Shown here one piece after another: positions 1 through 8,545 of a stretch of 64,000 nt of DNA. Origin of the DNA: Stentor roeselii (Eukaryota > Ciliophora > Heterotrichea > Heterotrichida > Stentoridae); assembly GCA_006503475.1 (NCBI GenBank), contig RSEH01000010.1:124001-188000 (forward strand), in the 5' to 3' direction. The stretch's first letter is position 1. Each line of letters opens with the position of its first letter. The notes beneath the pieces were generated by a model that worked only from the letters and a program-made list of their open reading frames with translations, had not been told where the DNA came from and made no database searches. Both the position numbers and the translations under genes were made by a program.

Positions 1-297
1 CTTCTAAAGTTTCCATCTCGGGAAGATACCTGATGAGCAGTTCAAATCCGAAGAAACTTGTCTTGTGAAGGTTTTTTTTTATTGCCCTGGCATGCTTCAA
101 TGACTTCGCCTTGACTAAAAATTCTTCACAAAAGTTAAAATCTTTGATTTTTTGGATCCTATTTAAACCTACTCATCAACTCTTCCGTGTTTTTCACATT
201 CCAAGAGAAGTTCATGAGCCAAGCCAAGTTTCGGTACATTCGAGACAATAAAAAAGAAACTTTCTTCAGCAAGAGTATAAACTTTATCTTCACTCAT
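1..297 (-). CDS. Hypothetical protein, 5' part only (3' end outside window)
   Basis: The reading frame starts at the ATG at 297 and runs off the left edge. The first exon encodes MSEDKVYTLAEESFFFIVSN and continues to about residue 43, where it meets in-frame stops. Removing a 14-nt GT-AG segment at 159-172 restores an open frame to the window end, giving IQKIKDFNFCEEFLVKAKSL and onwards. I do not recognise the family. The second exon is basic and helical in character. The 14-nt length is one base below the usual 15 nt seen elsewhere in this window, so the junction is inferred from frame only. Confidence 0.5.
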
Positions 298-396
298 AAT
301 AAAAAAGTCTAAATATAAGAGTTAATTTATTACATTAAAGAATTTTCAAGATTTTAGAAAAACAATTGAAAGGCTTTCATTTACCAAAATTGACTA

Positions 397-984
397 TTAA
401 CTCAGTTTTTTAAATGGACTGATGGTTTGACGGTGCAAAGGCGACCTTGGAGAAATCCGAGCGTTTAATGGAGCCAGGTCTTTACGGGAGAGACTTCTGG
501 GTGTTAGTCTTTTAGTTTGAAGTTTTTCCACTTTTTCAATGGTTTCGGCTCTGTCTTCAACTTGAATGATTTCATTTTTACTTGCAGACCTAGGAAGAAT
601 AACAGGTTCAGGCATTTTCGCCCTGGTGGTAGGACTCAAGTAGTCTCTATCAACATAATGAGTTTTTTTTTCAATGATTTTAAGTCTTTCATGGGCTAAT
701 TTAGTTTCTTCTCTTTTCGCTTTTCTTTCTCTTTCTAACACCTTCTCGACCCAGATGTCTTCATGTCGAATAATCGGTTTTCTTAAAGTTTGCAAAAATC
801 CATCATCAGCAAGTCCTTCTTCATAAAAACCATTGTTTAAGTAGTTATCTTTAATGCCTCCTTTTCCTTTCGGGCTTCCAATTTCTTCAAATTTTCTTGG
901 ATCATCATGAAAAGGATGAGATTTTCTTAAGTCTTTTACTTTGACATCTGGAAGTTTCGTGTTTAAATCATGAGTGAACTCCAT
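397..984 (-). CDS. Hypothetical basic protein, 195 aa
   Basis: This is an uninterrupted 195-residue frame starting at an ATG whose first base is at 984, only 27 bp from the divergent start of the DHHC gene. The N-terminal half is charged. Residues about 75-105 look helical (VEKVLERERKAKREETKLAH), and the C-terminal third is rich in R, S and P with SPR/TPR-like sites, suggesting a disordered, possibly phosphorylated tail. No catalytic motif, signal peptide or membrane segment is visible, and I do not recognise a family. Confidence 0.7.
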   Translation of the reverse strand: MEFTHDLNTKLPDVKVKDLRKSHPFHDDPRKFEEIGSPKGKGGIKDNYLNNGFYEEGLADDGFLQTLRKPIIRHEDIWVEKVLERERKAKREETKLAHERLKIIEKKTHYVDRDYLSPTTRAKMPEPVILPRSASKNEIIQVEDRAETIEKVEKLQTKRLTPRSLSRKDLAPLNARISPRSPLHRQTISPFKKLS

Positions 985-1011
985 TTATTAGAGTAATGAA
1001 CCATCTTATAA

Positions 1012-1797
1012 ATGGACGCGTATCTGGCCTGGCTCATTGCAGGGTCTTCTTGGTTTTTCTTGTTGCTTGGCGCTTATACGATGACCTTTGAATTGGTGCC
1101 TAAGTGGCTGGCAGATGGTTTTGGAATCACTTATACTGGAGTTTTTATGATTGGGTTGTTTTATGTGTTTTTCTTCAATGCGATCATTTCTCATTTAAGA
1201 GCAACTTTCATGGAACCTGGATATACTCCGAAGTTCCCAGTACCTTTTGATATGCCTTTGGAACTTGTTAGGTACTGTGAGTATTGTGATCAGTGGAAAC
1301 CTGACAGGACACATCATTGCCGAGCTTGTAAAAAGTGTATTCATCGAATGGATCATCATTGTCCTTGGATCAATAATTGCGTTGGAGCTAGAAATCAGAA
1401 GTTTTTTTGCCTGTTTTTGTTTTATGTGTTCTGCTGTTGTTTTCAGACTCTTGTTATTATGGCTTATATTTCTTTTACTTACTTTGGGTTGAAAGATAAG
1501 TCTTTTCGTGGAGGGCTGGTTAGTTTGCTTGTTGCGGTATTCACTGGAGTCATTGCTAGTGTTTTTGTAATATTTACTGCTATTATGTTTTATGACCAGA
1601 TTGAAGTGGTCGTGAATAATCAGACTGAAGTTGAAAAGATGTCTAACAAAGCTGGAAAAACTCAAAGTATTTATGTTAATTTTCAAGCTGCTTTTGGTCA
1701 AAATTGGATAAATTGGCTTAATCCACTAGTGAATTCTCCTGAGCCTGATTATAGCGAAATGTTGTTTTTGACAACGAATAATTTAAAGCAGCAGTAA
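1012..1797 (+). CDS. DHHC-type protein S-acyltransferase
   Basis: This is a predicted palmitoyltransferase that attaches fatty acids to cysteines of membrane-associated proteins, probably at endomembranes or the plasma membrane. The protein has 261 aa. It shows two N-terminal membrane helices, a cysteine-rich domain (CEYC...HHCRACKKC) and the catalytic Asp-His-His-Cys at residues 114-117 within MDHHCPWINNCVG. Two further hydrophobic helices follow. Length and order match short PFA3/ZDHHC3-like enzymes, but the substrate cannot be told from sequence. It is transcribed divergently from the hypothetical gene at 984, with 27 bp between start codons, so the two probably share one tiny promoter region. 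Confidence 0.93.
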   Translation: MDAYLAWLIAGSSWFFLLLGAYTMTFELVPKWLADGFGITYTGVFMIGLFYVFFFNAIISHLRATFMEPGYTPKFPVPFDMPLELVRYCEYCDQWKPDRTHHCRACKKCIHRMDHHCPWINNCVGARNQKFFCLFLFYVFCCCFQTLVIMAYISFTYFGLKDKSFRGGLVSLLVAVFTGVIASVFVIFTAIMFYDQIEVVVNNQTEVEKMSNKAGKTQSIYVNFQAAFGQNWINWLNPLVNSPEPDYSEMLFLTTNNLKQQ

Positions 1798-2009
1798 ACG
1801 ATATAATGCTTAGAGTAAAATGTAGGGTAATTAAGGATTAGTGTGTTTATAATAATTCTTTCAATAGATCATCATTCCTAACAATCCAAATAATTCTGAA
1901 TATTTTTCAAAAAATAAAAAATATTCACTATAAACCATCCTCCATTCCCTTCCTCCTTTCTTCATTCATAATTCTCTCAACATTAGATTATCCCAACTAA
2001 TCCTCATAA

Positions 2010-3452
2010 ATGGCCAGTCCTAAACCTCCACCCCAAAAGAAGAAAGACCCAAAAGAAGCCTTCAGTGCAAACACGCGTGACAAAGCTCAAGCCGCAAAAG
2101 ACTATATCGAGAGAAAGTACTCAAAACTAAAAAAAAACGAGCAAACCCGTCATGAAGACTGGGAAGAATTGAAAAAAACTATGGAAGAGTTGAGCCTGTC
2201 GACCACAGAGCAAGAGCTGATTAAAACGAAGATAATGAAGCAAGAGTCAGAAATGATGAGGAAGAAACGTCAAAGAATCACTGTTTTTGACTTTGAACCC
2301 ATCAAAATTATTGGAAAAGGAGCTTTTGGAGAGGTTCGCGTCGTCCGATATAAACCGAGTGGAGAGATCTTTGCTATGAAAAAATTGAATAAGACTGAAA
2401 TGTTGTATAAAAATCAGGTACAACATGTTAAAGCTGAAAGAAATGTACTTGCTACTGTTGAAAATCCTTGGATTGTTGAACTCAAGTTTTCTTTTCAAGA
2501 TGATAAAAATTTGTATTTGGTCATGGAATATCTGGGAGGAGGGGACTTGATGACTTTACTTATTAGGAAAAATATATTGACTGAAGCTGAAGCAAGGTTT
2601 TATATTGCTGAGTGCATCCTCTCAATCGAATCAATCCACAAAATGAACTACATCCACCGTGACATAAAACCAGACAACATCCTAATCGACAACCGAGGGC
2701 ACATAAAAATTTCCGATTTTGGTCTATCAAAAATGGCTGAAATAACTCCAACCCCTGAAATTCTTGACAAGCTAGACGAAGACGCTCGACATCGTCAAAA
2801 GTTAGAACAACGAGCAGAATTCCGTCGTAACCGAAAGCTTGCTTACTCAACAGTGGGTACTCCAGACTACATCGCTCCGGAGGTATTTTCCCGAAACGGT
2901 TACAGCGAGACAGTAGACTGGTGGTCAGTGGGTGTTATTTTATACGAAATGCTTGTGGGTTACCCTCCCTTTTACGCAGAAAAACCTGCTGATATTTGTC
3001 ATAAAATCCTTTCTTGGCAGAAGTACTTTTCAATCCCTCGAGATGCAAGACTCAGTGCACAGGCTTCAGACCTTATCAGAAGACTTGTCTGTGAAGCGCC
3101 GATAAGACTGGGCAGTGGAGGTGCCCAGGAGATAAAAAATCACGCGTTTTTTAATGGAGTTGACTGGAATAACCTGAGGAAAATGACCTCGCCGTATATT
3201 CCTCAACTTTCAAGTGAAGTCGATACTAGCAACTTTGACCAGTTTGAAGAAACTGAACCGTTTTACCCCCCGCAGGTAAAGAAAAGGACGAGGAAAGACC
3301 CGCAGTTCATTGGGTATACCTTTAAAAGAGATGATGAACTACAGAGAAATGCTCTCGTCGCTGCTATGGAAGAACTGGAAGAGGTCAAGTCGTCGATGAG
3401 TAAGACTGACAAGTATATCCCTGCTTCTGAAGACTTTTATAGTAGAGGATAA
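2010..3452 (+). CDS. NDR/LATS-family AGC protein kinase
   Basis: This is a nuclear Dbf2-related Ser/Thr kinase. The family works with MOB co-activators in cell-division, polarity and cortical patterning pathways. The 480-aa protein has an N-terminal helical MOB-binding region (about 20-90), the glycine loop GKGAFG at 102-107, a VAIK-type lysine near 124-125, HRDIKPDN with catalytic Asp218, DFG, and the long basic insert before the activation segment AYSTVGTPDYIAPE that is diagnostic of NDR kinases. A hydrophobic-motif phosphosite sits near the C-terminus (FIGYTFKR). No key residue is missing. Its stop codon abuts the stop of the convergent RPA2 gene with no base between. Confidence 0.95.
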   Translation: MASPKPPPQKKKDPKEAFSANTRDKAQAAKDYIERKYSKLKKNEQTRHEDWEELKKTMEELSLSTTEQELIKTKIMKQESEMMRKKRQRITVFDFEPIKIIGKGAFGEVRVVRYKPSGEIFAMKKLNKTEMLYKNQVQHVKAERNVLATVENPWIVELKFSFQDDKNLYLVMEYLGGGDLMTLLIRKNILTEAEARFYIAECILSIESIHKMNYIHRDIKPDNILIDNRGHIKISDFGLSKMAEITPTPEILDKLDEDARHRQKLEQRAEFRRNRKLAYSTVGTPDYIAPEVFSRNGYSETVDWWSVGVILYEMLVGYPPFYAEKPADICHKILSWQKYFSIPRDARLSAQASDLIRRLVCEAPIRLGSGGAQEIKNHAFFNGVDWNNLRKMTSPYIPQLSSEVDTSNFDQFEETEPFYPPQVKKRTRKDPQFIGYTFKRDDELQRNALVAAMEELEEVKSSMSKTDKYIPASEDFYSRG

Positions 3453-4079
3453 TTAATTATTCACAAGGTAATGATTCCAGTCTTTTCCTATTGAAAGAAT
3501 GTTTTCGGATTGAAGCTGGTTGCAGTGGTCTTCTAGGATTTTTAACTGGTATTTGAAATTAAGACCGGTGTGGATCTCTTGGATTGTTACACCGATACGA
3601 TTTGATGATGGGTTCAGGGATTTTATTGTTTGAAGGATCTCTGAGGTTAGAGAGTTGTGCTTTGTTGATGGCTTTAGAGTTGATATTAGAATTGTTGTGT
3701 AGAACTCGTTTATTGTGGACCTGCTTCGGATTGTTTCGATGTGGGTTCCGATTAGGTTGATTTGACCCTGAACTTTCTTAATCTGAGCAAAAATCTTGAC
3801 ATAAGCATGAGACTCAAATACAAAGTTTCTCATAGACCGAGGTTCATTCTCCTCCGTCGGTTTTTTATAAAAAATAACAGAAGCACTTCCAGTACAATCC
3901 TGAACAATCAAGTCAATTTTCGAAGGAGTCCTTGTTTCCAAGACAAGTCGTGCAATGATTTCAACAGAATCAGTGGGTTTTCCACAAACCAAGTAAAAAT
4001 CATCTTTTTCCTTTAAATTCCTGATCATTTTAAGAGTGACAGGCGGCACTTGTACCGGTTTAGAAGAATAAGAATTCAT
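3453..4079 (-). CDS. Replication protein A 32-kDa subunit (RPA2) homologue
   Basis: This is predicted to be the middle subunit of the single-stranded-DNA-binding RPA trimer used in replication and repair. The 208-aa protein begins with a short Ser-rich tail followed by VPPVTLKMI, then an OB fold (about 20-125) with the pattern of RPA2 DBD-D (VEIIARLVLE, IDLIVQDCTGSASVIFYK, SHAYVKIFAQIKKVQGQINLIG, INEFYTTIL). A C-terminal winged-helix region follows (about 145-208). The N-terminal phosphorylation tail is shorter than in animals. The gene is convergent with the NDR kinase with no intergenic base, so 3' UTRs must overlap the neighbour or be absent. Confidence 0.85.
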   Translation of the reverse strand: MNSYSSKPVQVPPVTLKMIRNLKEKDDFYLVCGKPTDSVEIIARLVLETRTPSKIDLIVQDCTGSASVIFYKKPTEENEPRSMRNFVFESHAYVKIFAQIKKVQGQINLIGTHIETIRSRSTINEFYTTILISTLKPSTKHNSLTSEILQTIKSLNPSSNRIGVTIQEIHTGLNFKYQLKILEDHCNQLQSENILSIGKDWNHYLVNN

Positions 4080-4098
4080 TTTCGCTAATTATGGGGTG

Positions 4099-4323
4099 TT
4101 AATTTAAACGATTTAGGCGGGAGCGGATGTTTGGATCAGAAGAACTTGAAAAGATTTCTCTTTTAGGTTTAAGGTCAAAAGAAGAAGAGTCCTGATATCG
4201 TTTGAGACTCGGCCTGGATAAGTAAGGGTCAGTTACGGCTTTGTACCTTTTATAACCGAATTCGAAGTGAAAGACGGCCATGACATATATTGCGAAAGCA
4301 GAGGTATTTCGGATTACTGACAT
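4099..4323 (-). CDS. Small hypothetical protein with an N-terminal membrane segment
   Basis: This 74-aa frame sits between the stop of the cap methyltransferase gene (5 bp away) and the RPA2 start. Residues about 8-22 (AFAIYVMAVFHFEFG) form a short hydrophobic stretch and the rest is basic and Ser/Arg-rich. It could be a small mitochondrial membrane subunit, but no family is recognised. Support is its position in a tightly spaced minus-strand series and its intact frame. Confidence 0.5.
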   Translation of the reverse strand: MSVIRNTSAFAIYVMAVFHFEFGYKRYKAVTDPYLSRPSLKRYQDSSSFDLKPKREIFSSSSDPNIRSRLNRLN

Positions 4324-4328
4324 TATTA

Positions 4329-5387
4329 CTACTCTTCTATCTCACGCATATATCGGATCTTCACGTCAGGGTTTATCGAATGTGAGTGCTTCGGTGGTGA
4401 TATGAATTTACCTTCTTTTTGAAAAATGAAAGCTGAGTATAGATATGTTATGTCCCACTGTTCTTCGTCAAGAACGACACCAACCAGAAACTTTTTTAAC
4501 AAACCTTCATATTTTTCCTTATTTTCCACATAAAATTCATGAAAATTCTGAAGTTTGATAAGTTTCAATCCAAACTTCTCCGCAATTTCCTGAAGTTTTT
4601 TCTTAGTGATAAGATATTCAGGTACATAGTTATATTCAATCCCTTCACTTCTGTTAATCTTATCACCAATGCTATCCTCCAAATAAAACCCATATTCAAG
4701 TCCAAACTCTCCTTGACTGACCGGAAATTCACTTCTATCAAACTTAACCGAGTAATACTCATTTCCAAAAACACAATTGGAAGCAATTTTCCTCAACTTC
4801 GTGACAAGGACCTGTGCATCAGGAATAGTTCCAATAAAAACTCCTCCAGGCTTCAGATTTTTTGAAACATTTTCAAAGAACCTGCAGGCATTTTCTTCTG
4901 ATTTCCAAATGTAATTCAAAGCGAACTGACAAGAGACCAGGTCATATTCTAATGAAAACTCGCGTGAAACGATTTCCTCGATGCTTGTCTCTGGGTCTGC
5001 CACGTCTCCGCATATTAATAAAGCATCGAAACGACATTTTAACTTTTGGAACCTTTCTCGGGCTTCGATGAGATTTTGCTTGCTCATGTCGACTCCTACG
5101 TAGAAGGAGATCTTTTGACGGTTGAACTTGCCGATGTCTCCTCCTTTACCGCAGCAGAGGTCTAGAACTGTGAAGCCTTGCTGGGTGTGATTTTGGAATA
5201 GAACTGATTTTACCCAGTTGTTGAACTTTCGAACACCTTCTACACGACTTGCTGCAGCTGGAATGTTTCTACGGCCTTCGTAAAAGTCTTCTTGGCGGAT
5301 GTCACGGGTTATAACTTCTTCAGCTATTTTCTGATGTTTATTTCCAAAAGAACCTTGAAACTCATGGGGCCTTTTACTAGGAATCAT
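4329..5387 (-). CDS. mRNA cap guanine-N7 methyltransferase
   Basis: This enzyme transfers a methyl group from S-adenosylmethionine to N7 of the cap guanine of nascent mRNA, in the nucleus. The 352-aa protein has the Abd1/RNMT layout: an N-terminal FYEGRRNIPAAASRVEGVRKFNNW motif region, SAM motif I LDLCCGKGGD at 75-84, the acidic VGVDMS motif, and the FALNYIW... segment with LKPGGVFIGTIPD. It also carries the C-terminal YLYSAFIFQK strand. It is monofunctional, with no guanylyltransferase domain, as in animals and fungi. It lies 15 bp downstream of the next minus-strand gene. Confidence 0.93.
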   Translation of the reverse strand: MIPSKRPHEFQGSFGNKHQKIAEEVITRDIRQEDFYEGRRNIPAAASRVEGVRKFNNWVKSVLFQNHTQQGFTVLDLCCGKGGDIGKFNRQKISFYVGVDMSKQNLIEARERFQKLKCRFDALLICGDVADPETSIEEIVSREFSLEYDLVSCQFALNYIWKSEENACRFFENVSKNLKPGGVFIGTIPDAQVLVTKLRKIASNCVFGNEYYSVKFDRSEFPVSQGEFGLEYGFYLEDSIGDKINRSEGIEYNYVPEYLITKKKLQEIAEKFGLKLIKLQNFHEFYVENKEKYEGLLKKFLVGVVLDEEQWDITYLYSAFIFQKEGKFISPPKHSHSINPDVKIRYMREIEE

Positions 5388-5402
5388 TTATTTATACTAC
5401 CT

Positions 5403-5855
5403 TTAGACTAATACAGATCCTTTCGCTTTTCGATGAGTTCTAACTGATGAAGTTGGGTTAAAAAATTCACTATCTTTCATCGACTTCGACTTAGTATTAG
5501 GTTTTTTCATTTTCATCACTTTTTTTGTTTTTTTTGTTTTCGCAGGACTTAATGGTTCACTTTTTTTGGAGGATTTTTGAGTTTTTACATTAACAGTCTT
5601 AACAGGAGTGATATGAAAAAGTATTTCTTGTTTAATTTTCATAATTTTTTCAAGTTTTTGATTGTTTTTCACTGAAAACTCAGAGTTAATAAATTCCATC
5701 ATTTCTTGAAACTGAATCGCTTCAGTAGGTGACTGGTTGCTTCTAGTGGCTAAAGTCGTGTCATCTTCGATGTTTCTTTTGATTTTCTCTTCATCTTCTT
5801 TTCTGATGTTGAACTCTTCATAAGCTGCGCATGCTCTACGTCTGGAGTGTTTCAT
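5403..5855 (-). CDS. Hypothetical lysine-rich protein, 150 aa
   Basis: This is an intact 150-aa frame beginning MKHSRRRACAAYEEF. The middle (about 45-75) is a short amphipathic helix (FINSEFSVKNNQKLEKIMKI). The C-terminal half is a Lys/Ser/Thr-rich low-complexity tail (for example KTKKTKKVMKMKKPNTKSK), which would suit a nuclear or nucleic-acid-associated protein. No domain is recognised. It is spaced 15 bp from the cap methyltransferase and 25 bp from NFU1 on the same strand. Confidence 0.6.
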   Translation of the reverse strand: MKHSRRRACAAYEEFNIRKEDEEKIKRNIEDDTTLATRSNQSPTEAIQFQEMMEFINSEFSVKNNQKLEKIMKIKQEILFHITPVKTVNVKTQKSSKKSEPLSPAKTKKTKKVMKMKKPNTKSKSMKDSEFFNPTSSVRTHRKAKGSVLV

Positions 5856-5880
5856 ATATATCGTTAATTAAACATGAAAA

Positions 5881-6465
5881 TTACCCGTCAATAGACTTTA
5901 CTTCTTTTACTGTTTTGATGTAGTGCTTTATCATCTTTTCCATACCGTTCTTTAAGGTTATTGCACTTGATGGACAACCAGAACAACTTCCTCGCATTTC
6001 TAGAAGCACTTCTCCGGAAACCTCGTCGAAGTGCACAAGTCGAACGTCGCCGCCGTCGTCTCTGAGGAAGGGACGGATACGTAGGTCGATTATTTCTTTT
6101 AGTAATGCTAGATCGGCTGAGTCGGTTTCGAGAATCACTGTGTCTTGGCTTGGCTCAACTTCGTAGATTTCGTCGCCTGAAGATAAGTGACTCATTAATA
6201 CTTCAAATACCAAAGGTTTGATAATGCTCCAGTCCAAATTATCAACTTTCCCAATAGAAACATAATCCTTCGAGAAAAAAACTCTAGTAATCCCTTCAAT
6301 CTGGAACAACCTCTGAGCAAGAGGGTATTTCTGAGCGCTTCTAGGTGCAGGGAAGTCTAAAGTCCCTTCTTTCAGAAGAGGAACTCCTGGAAAGAATTGC
6401 AAAAACAAAGGATTCGGAGTAGTTTGAGTCCTTATGAAGATCCTCCTAAAGATAGAGTAAAACAT
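5881..6465 (-). CDS. NFU1: Mitochondrial NFU1-type iron-sulfur scaffold
   Basis: This protein delivers Fe-S clusters to mitochondrial targets such as lipoate synthase and complex I/II. The 194-aa protein has a short basic N-terminus that could be a presequence. The Nfu_N domain starts at TQTTPNPLFLQFFPG, and the NifU C-terminal domain carries the cluster-binding pair Cys161-x-x-Cys164 in MRGSCSGCPSSAITLKNG. The length matches eukaryotic NFU1. The start codon at 6465 lies 6 bp from the likely divergent start of the OTU gene at 6472. Confidence 0.95.
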   Translation of the reverse strand: MFYSIFRRIFIRTQTTPNPLFLQFFPGVPLLKEGTLDFPAPRSAQKYPLAQRLFQIEGITRVFFSKDYVSIGKVDNLDWSIIKPLVFEVLMSHLSSGDEIYEVEPSQDTVILETDSADLALLKEIIDLRIRPFLRDDGGDVRLVHFDEVSGEVLLEMRGSCSGCPSSAITLKNGMEKMIKHYIKTVKEVKSIDG

Positions 6466-6471
6466 ATAAAT

Positions 6472-7572
6472 ATGAACTTAAGTCGAAACGAAAACCTCAA
6501 AAAGTTTTTCAAACAAGAAATCAGCGTCAACGTGGAAGAATTGATAGAAAAAAAAAACCAAAAAAGCGAAAGTTTTGAAATTCTTAATATTGTTCAAGAA
6601 TTCCCACTTTATATAAAATATCAAGACTATCACCAAGTCTCTAAAAAATTCCAAATTCATAAATTCTCGAAGTTTGCCATGCACTCCTTTACAAGCCTTG
6701 TGAAAACAGTGAGCCCTATCTGGCTTCCGATTGAAACATTGAAATACGAGTCAAGATTCAATCAAAAATATTTAGAAAACATAGATAAACTTAAAAAAAC
6801 TATTGTTGCTTGGAGGAAAATCCGTGGTGATGGAAATTGTTATTATAGGTCTGTACTAGTTGGGTATTTATTGAAAATTTATCATTATTCCTCTGATCCT
6901 GAATATATTGAAAGATTTCTTGAAAAGTTGAATGGTCTAAGAGAACCTTACCAAAAGTTTCTAGAGAAGTTAAATAATCCAAAAGAACAATACCAAAAAA
7001 TCGACTTTGTTAATGATTTAGTTCAAAAATTAAAGAGTTTTAATGAATTTTCAATGGAAAATATTGGTAGGGATTTTTCTGAGGAAAGTATTGGTAGAGA
7101 AAATTCAGAGGAAAGTTTTAATAGAGAAACTTCTGAAGAAATGTTAAAAGTTGAGAAATATAGGAAAATTGAGGCTTTTTTGCAGGATCAGCATTTTGAT
7201 CGCTGTCTTATTGAAACTGGTCGTTTATTATCTCTGCTTCAAATAGAAAAATCAAGAGAACAGCTTCTTCATTTTGCAGATGAGTCTTTATTTGCTGAAC
7301 TAGCTAAAAACATCTCTACTTGGGGAAATGAGGCTGAAACTTTTGAACTGCTTTTACTTCCTTATTCTTTAGGTATAAGAGTTAAACAAATGAATCTGTA
7401 TGAAATAGGAATTGCTGAAAATGATTTTCCGTATTTAGAGGAGACTACGGAGACTGATATTACTATAACAATTATATCAAAGACTAAAGGTCATTATGAC
7501 CTGCTGCTTTCAACTTCTGAGATGGAGAAACAAGACTATATCGTGAATGAAGGAATATTTTTAATCCCGTAA
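6472..7572 (+). CDS. OTU/otubain-like cysteine peptidase
   Basis: This is a predicted deubiquitinase. The open frame extends upstream into NFU1, but the first ATG is at 6472, which gives 366 aa. The catalytic Cys123 lies in RGDGNCYYRSV, the hallmark of OTU and otubain (peptidase C65) enzymes. His341 lies in KGHYDLLL near the C-terminus. A family-typical helical ubiquitin-binding region lies between them. It contains two internal repeats: FLEKLNGLREPYQK/FLEKLNNPKEQYQK, and an acidic IGRDFSEES-type triplet around residues 196-220. The gene is 10 bp upstream of DAD1 on the same strand. Confidence 0.82.
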   Translation: MNLSRNENLKKFFKQEISVNVEELIEKKNQKSESFEILNIVQEFPLYIKYQDYHQVSKKFQIHKFSKFAMHSFTSLVKTVSPIWLPIETLKYESRFNQKYLENIDKLKKTIVAWRKIRGDGNCYYRSVLVGYLLKIYHYSSDPEYIERFLEKLNGLREPYQKFLEKLNNPKEQYQKIDFVNDLVQKLKSFNEFSMENIGRDFSEESIGRENSEESFNRETSEEMLKVEKYRKIEAFLQDQHFDRCLIETGRLLSLLQIEKSREQLLHFADESLFAELAKNISTWGNEAETFELLLLPYSLGIRVKQMNLYEIGIAENDFPYLEETTETDITITIISKTKGHYDLLLSTSEMEKQDYIVNEGIFLIP

Positions 7573-7582
7573 TTAGCTAATA

Positions 7583-7909
7583 ATGGAAAGTGTGAAAGAA
7601 ATAGCTAAAATCCTCCAAGCAAATTACTTGAAAAACACGAGCTCCAGGACGAAACTAATCGATTTATTCATACTTTTCAACCTGGTCCTTACCTTCGTGC
7701 AGTACGTTTACATGAAACTCGCTGGAAACTTTCCCTACAACGCGTTTTTGGCTGGCTTTTTCTGCACCTTAGGAACTGCGACATTGACATCGTGTCTAAG
7801 AATGAGTGTAGAGTCGAAAAAGGCAGAAAAATCAGAAGAGAAGGCTTTTATTGAGTACATGGCTCTTTGTTTGCTCTTGTACTTAGTGGTCTTTAATTAT
7901 TTAGGATAA
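7583..7909 (+). CDS. Oligosaccharyltransferase subunit DAD1/OST2
   Basis: This is a small integral membrane subunit of the ER oligosaccharyltransferase that N-glycosylates proteins. The 108-aa protein has the family length and three hydrophobic helices. Motifs include the TKLIDLFILFNLVLTFVQY helix, the NFPYNAFLAGFFCTLGTATL segment matching the conserved FPFNSFLSGF motif, and the C-terminal FNYLG matching VVMNFVG. The start is the first ATG, 10 bp after the OTU stop. Confidence 0.93.
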   Translation: MESVKEIAKILQANYLKNTSSRTKLIDLFILFNLVLTFVQYVYMKLAGNFPYNAFLAGFFCTLGTATLTSCLRMSVESKKAEKSEEKAFIEYMALCLLLYLVVFNYLG

Positions 7910-7929
7910 GAGAAGGGCTAACTAGTTAT

Positions 7930-8211
7930 CTAAATTCGGTGTCCTAAACCGTAATACCGCAGGCCTTGAGGATTCTCTATCATTTTAGCGTAGTCTGTCG
8001 ATTTCACGTGCTCTGGCACTGGGGTTGGGTCTTCAGCCCAAGGGTGCTTGTAGTGGCCTGCGTATCTGTAGTATTCGATGAACTCTTGCTTTTTTTTCTG
8101 GGATTGCTCTCGAGATACTGACCATGAAACTAGCTCAACAACTACTGTATACCCCATGGCAAGGTAAAAGATATTTTTGTTTCGAGCAGGAAGACCTTCT
8201 AAGAACTTCAT
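7930..8211 (-). CDS. Small single-pass membrane protein, 93 aa
   Basis: This is an intact 93-aa frame convergent with DAD1, with 20 bp between stops. Residues about 12-32 (IFYLAMGYTVVVELVSWSVS) form one membrane helix with a short basic N-terminus. The rest is Tyr/Pro-rich and ends GLRYYGLGHRI. This layout resembles accessory subunits of mitochondrial respiratory complexes, which diverge strongly in ciliates, but I cannot assign one. Confidence 0.65.
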   Translation of the reverse strand: MKFLEGLPARNKNIFYLAMGYTVVVELVSWSVSREQSQKKKQEFIEYYRYAGHYKHPWAEDPTPVPEHVKSTDYAKMIENPQGLRYYGLGHRI

Positions 8212-8545
8212 CCAATAATTATAAAATATGGGAACAACAAACAGAAGCCTAGTGAAGGACAGTTACCAAACCTCCATAAAAAATTCCTAAAATACTTATC
8301 AAAATAAAACCCTTCAAATATTTCCAGGTTTTCTCGAAATTTTAGAACCACCTGAAAATATTAACTGAAAAGTTTTCACCTTCTCAATTAAATAAAAAAT
8401 TCAGACAAAGTCCTAATCTTTCAGAACCCGGGTTCGAGTCATCGATTCGATTTCAAAACTAAAAATGTCCCTTCGTATTCCACAGTTTATTTTAAATTCC
8501 CACCATTTACTTAATCAAAGAATTTAAATATAAACCTCTAGCAAA
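8212..8545. other. Intergenic region without a recognisable gene
   Basis: This 334-bp stretch separates two divergent genes. It is AT-rich with a C/A/T-biased plus strand and contains no convincing frame. The segment near 8430 resembles a tRNA T-loop, but the flanking bases do not form a T-stem. Confidence 0.5.

Noticed and set aside
6397-6471. Upstream extension of the OTU protein into NFU1
   Set aside because: The extension starts at TTG, not ATG, and would overlap the NFU1 coding region. ATG at 6472 is the first proper start.
8420-8455. tRNA gene, from a GGTTCGAGTC T-loop-like word
   Set aside because: The flanking bases do not form a T-stem and no anticodon arm is found upstream.
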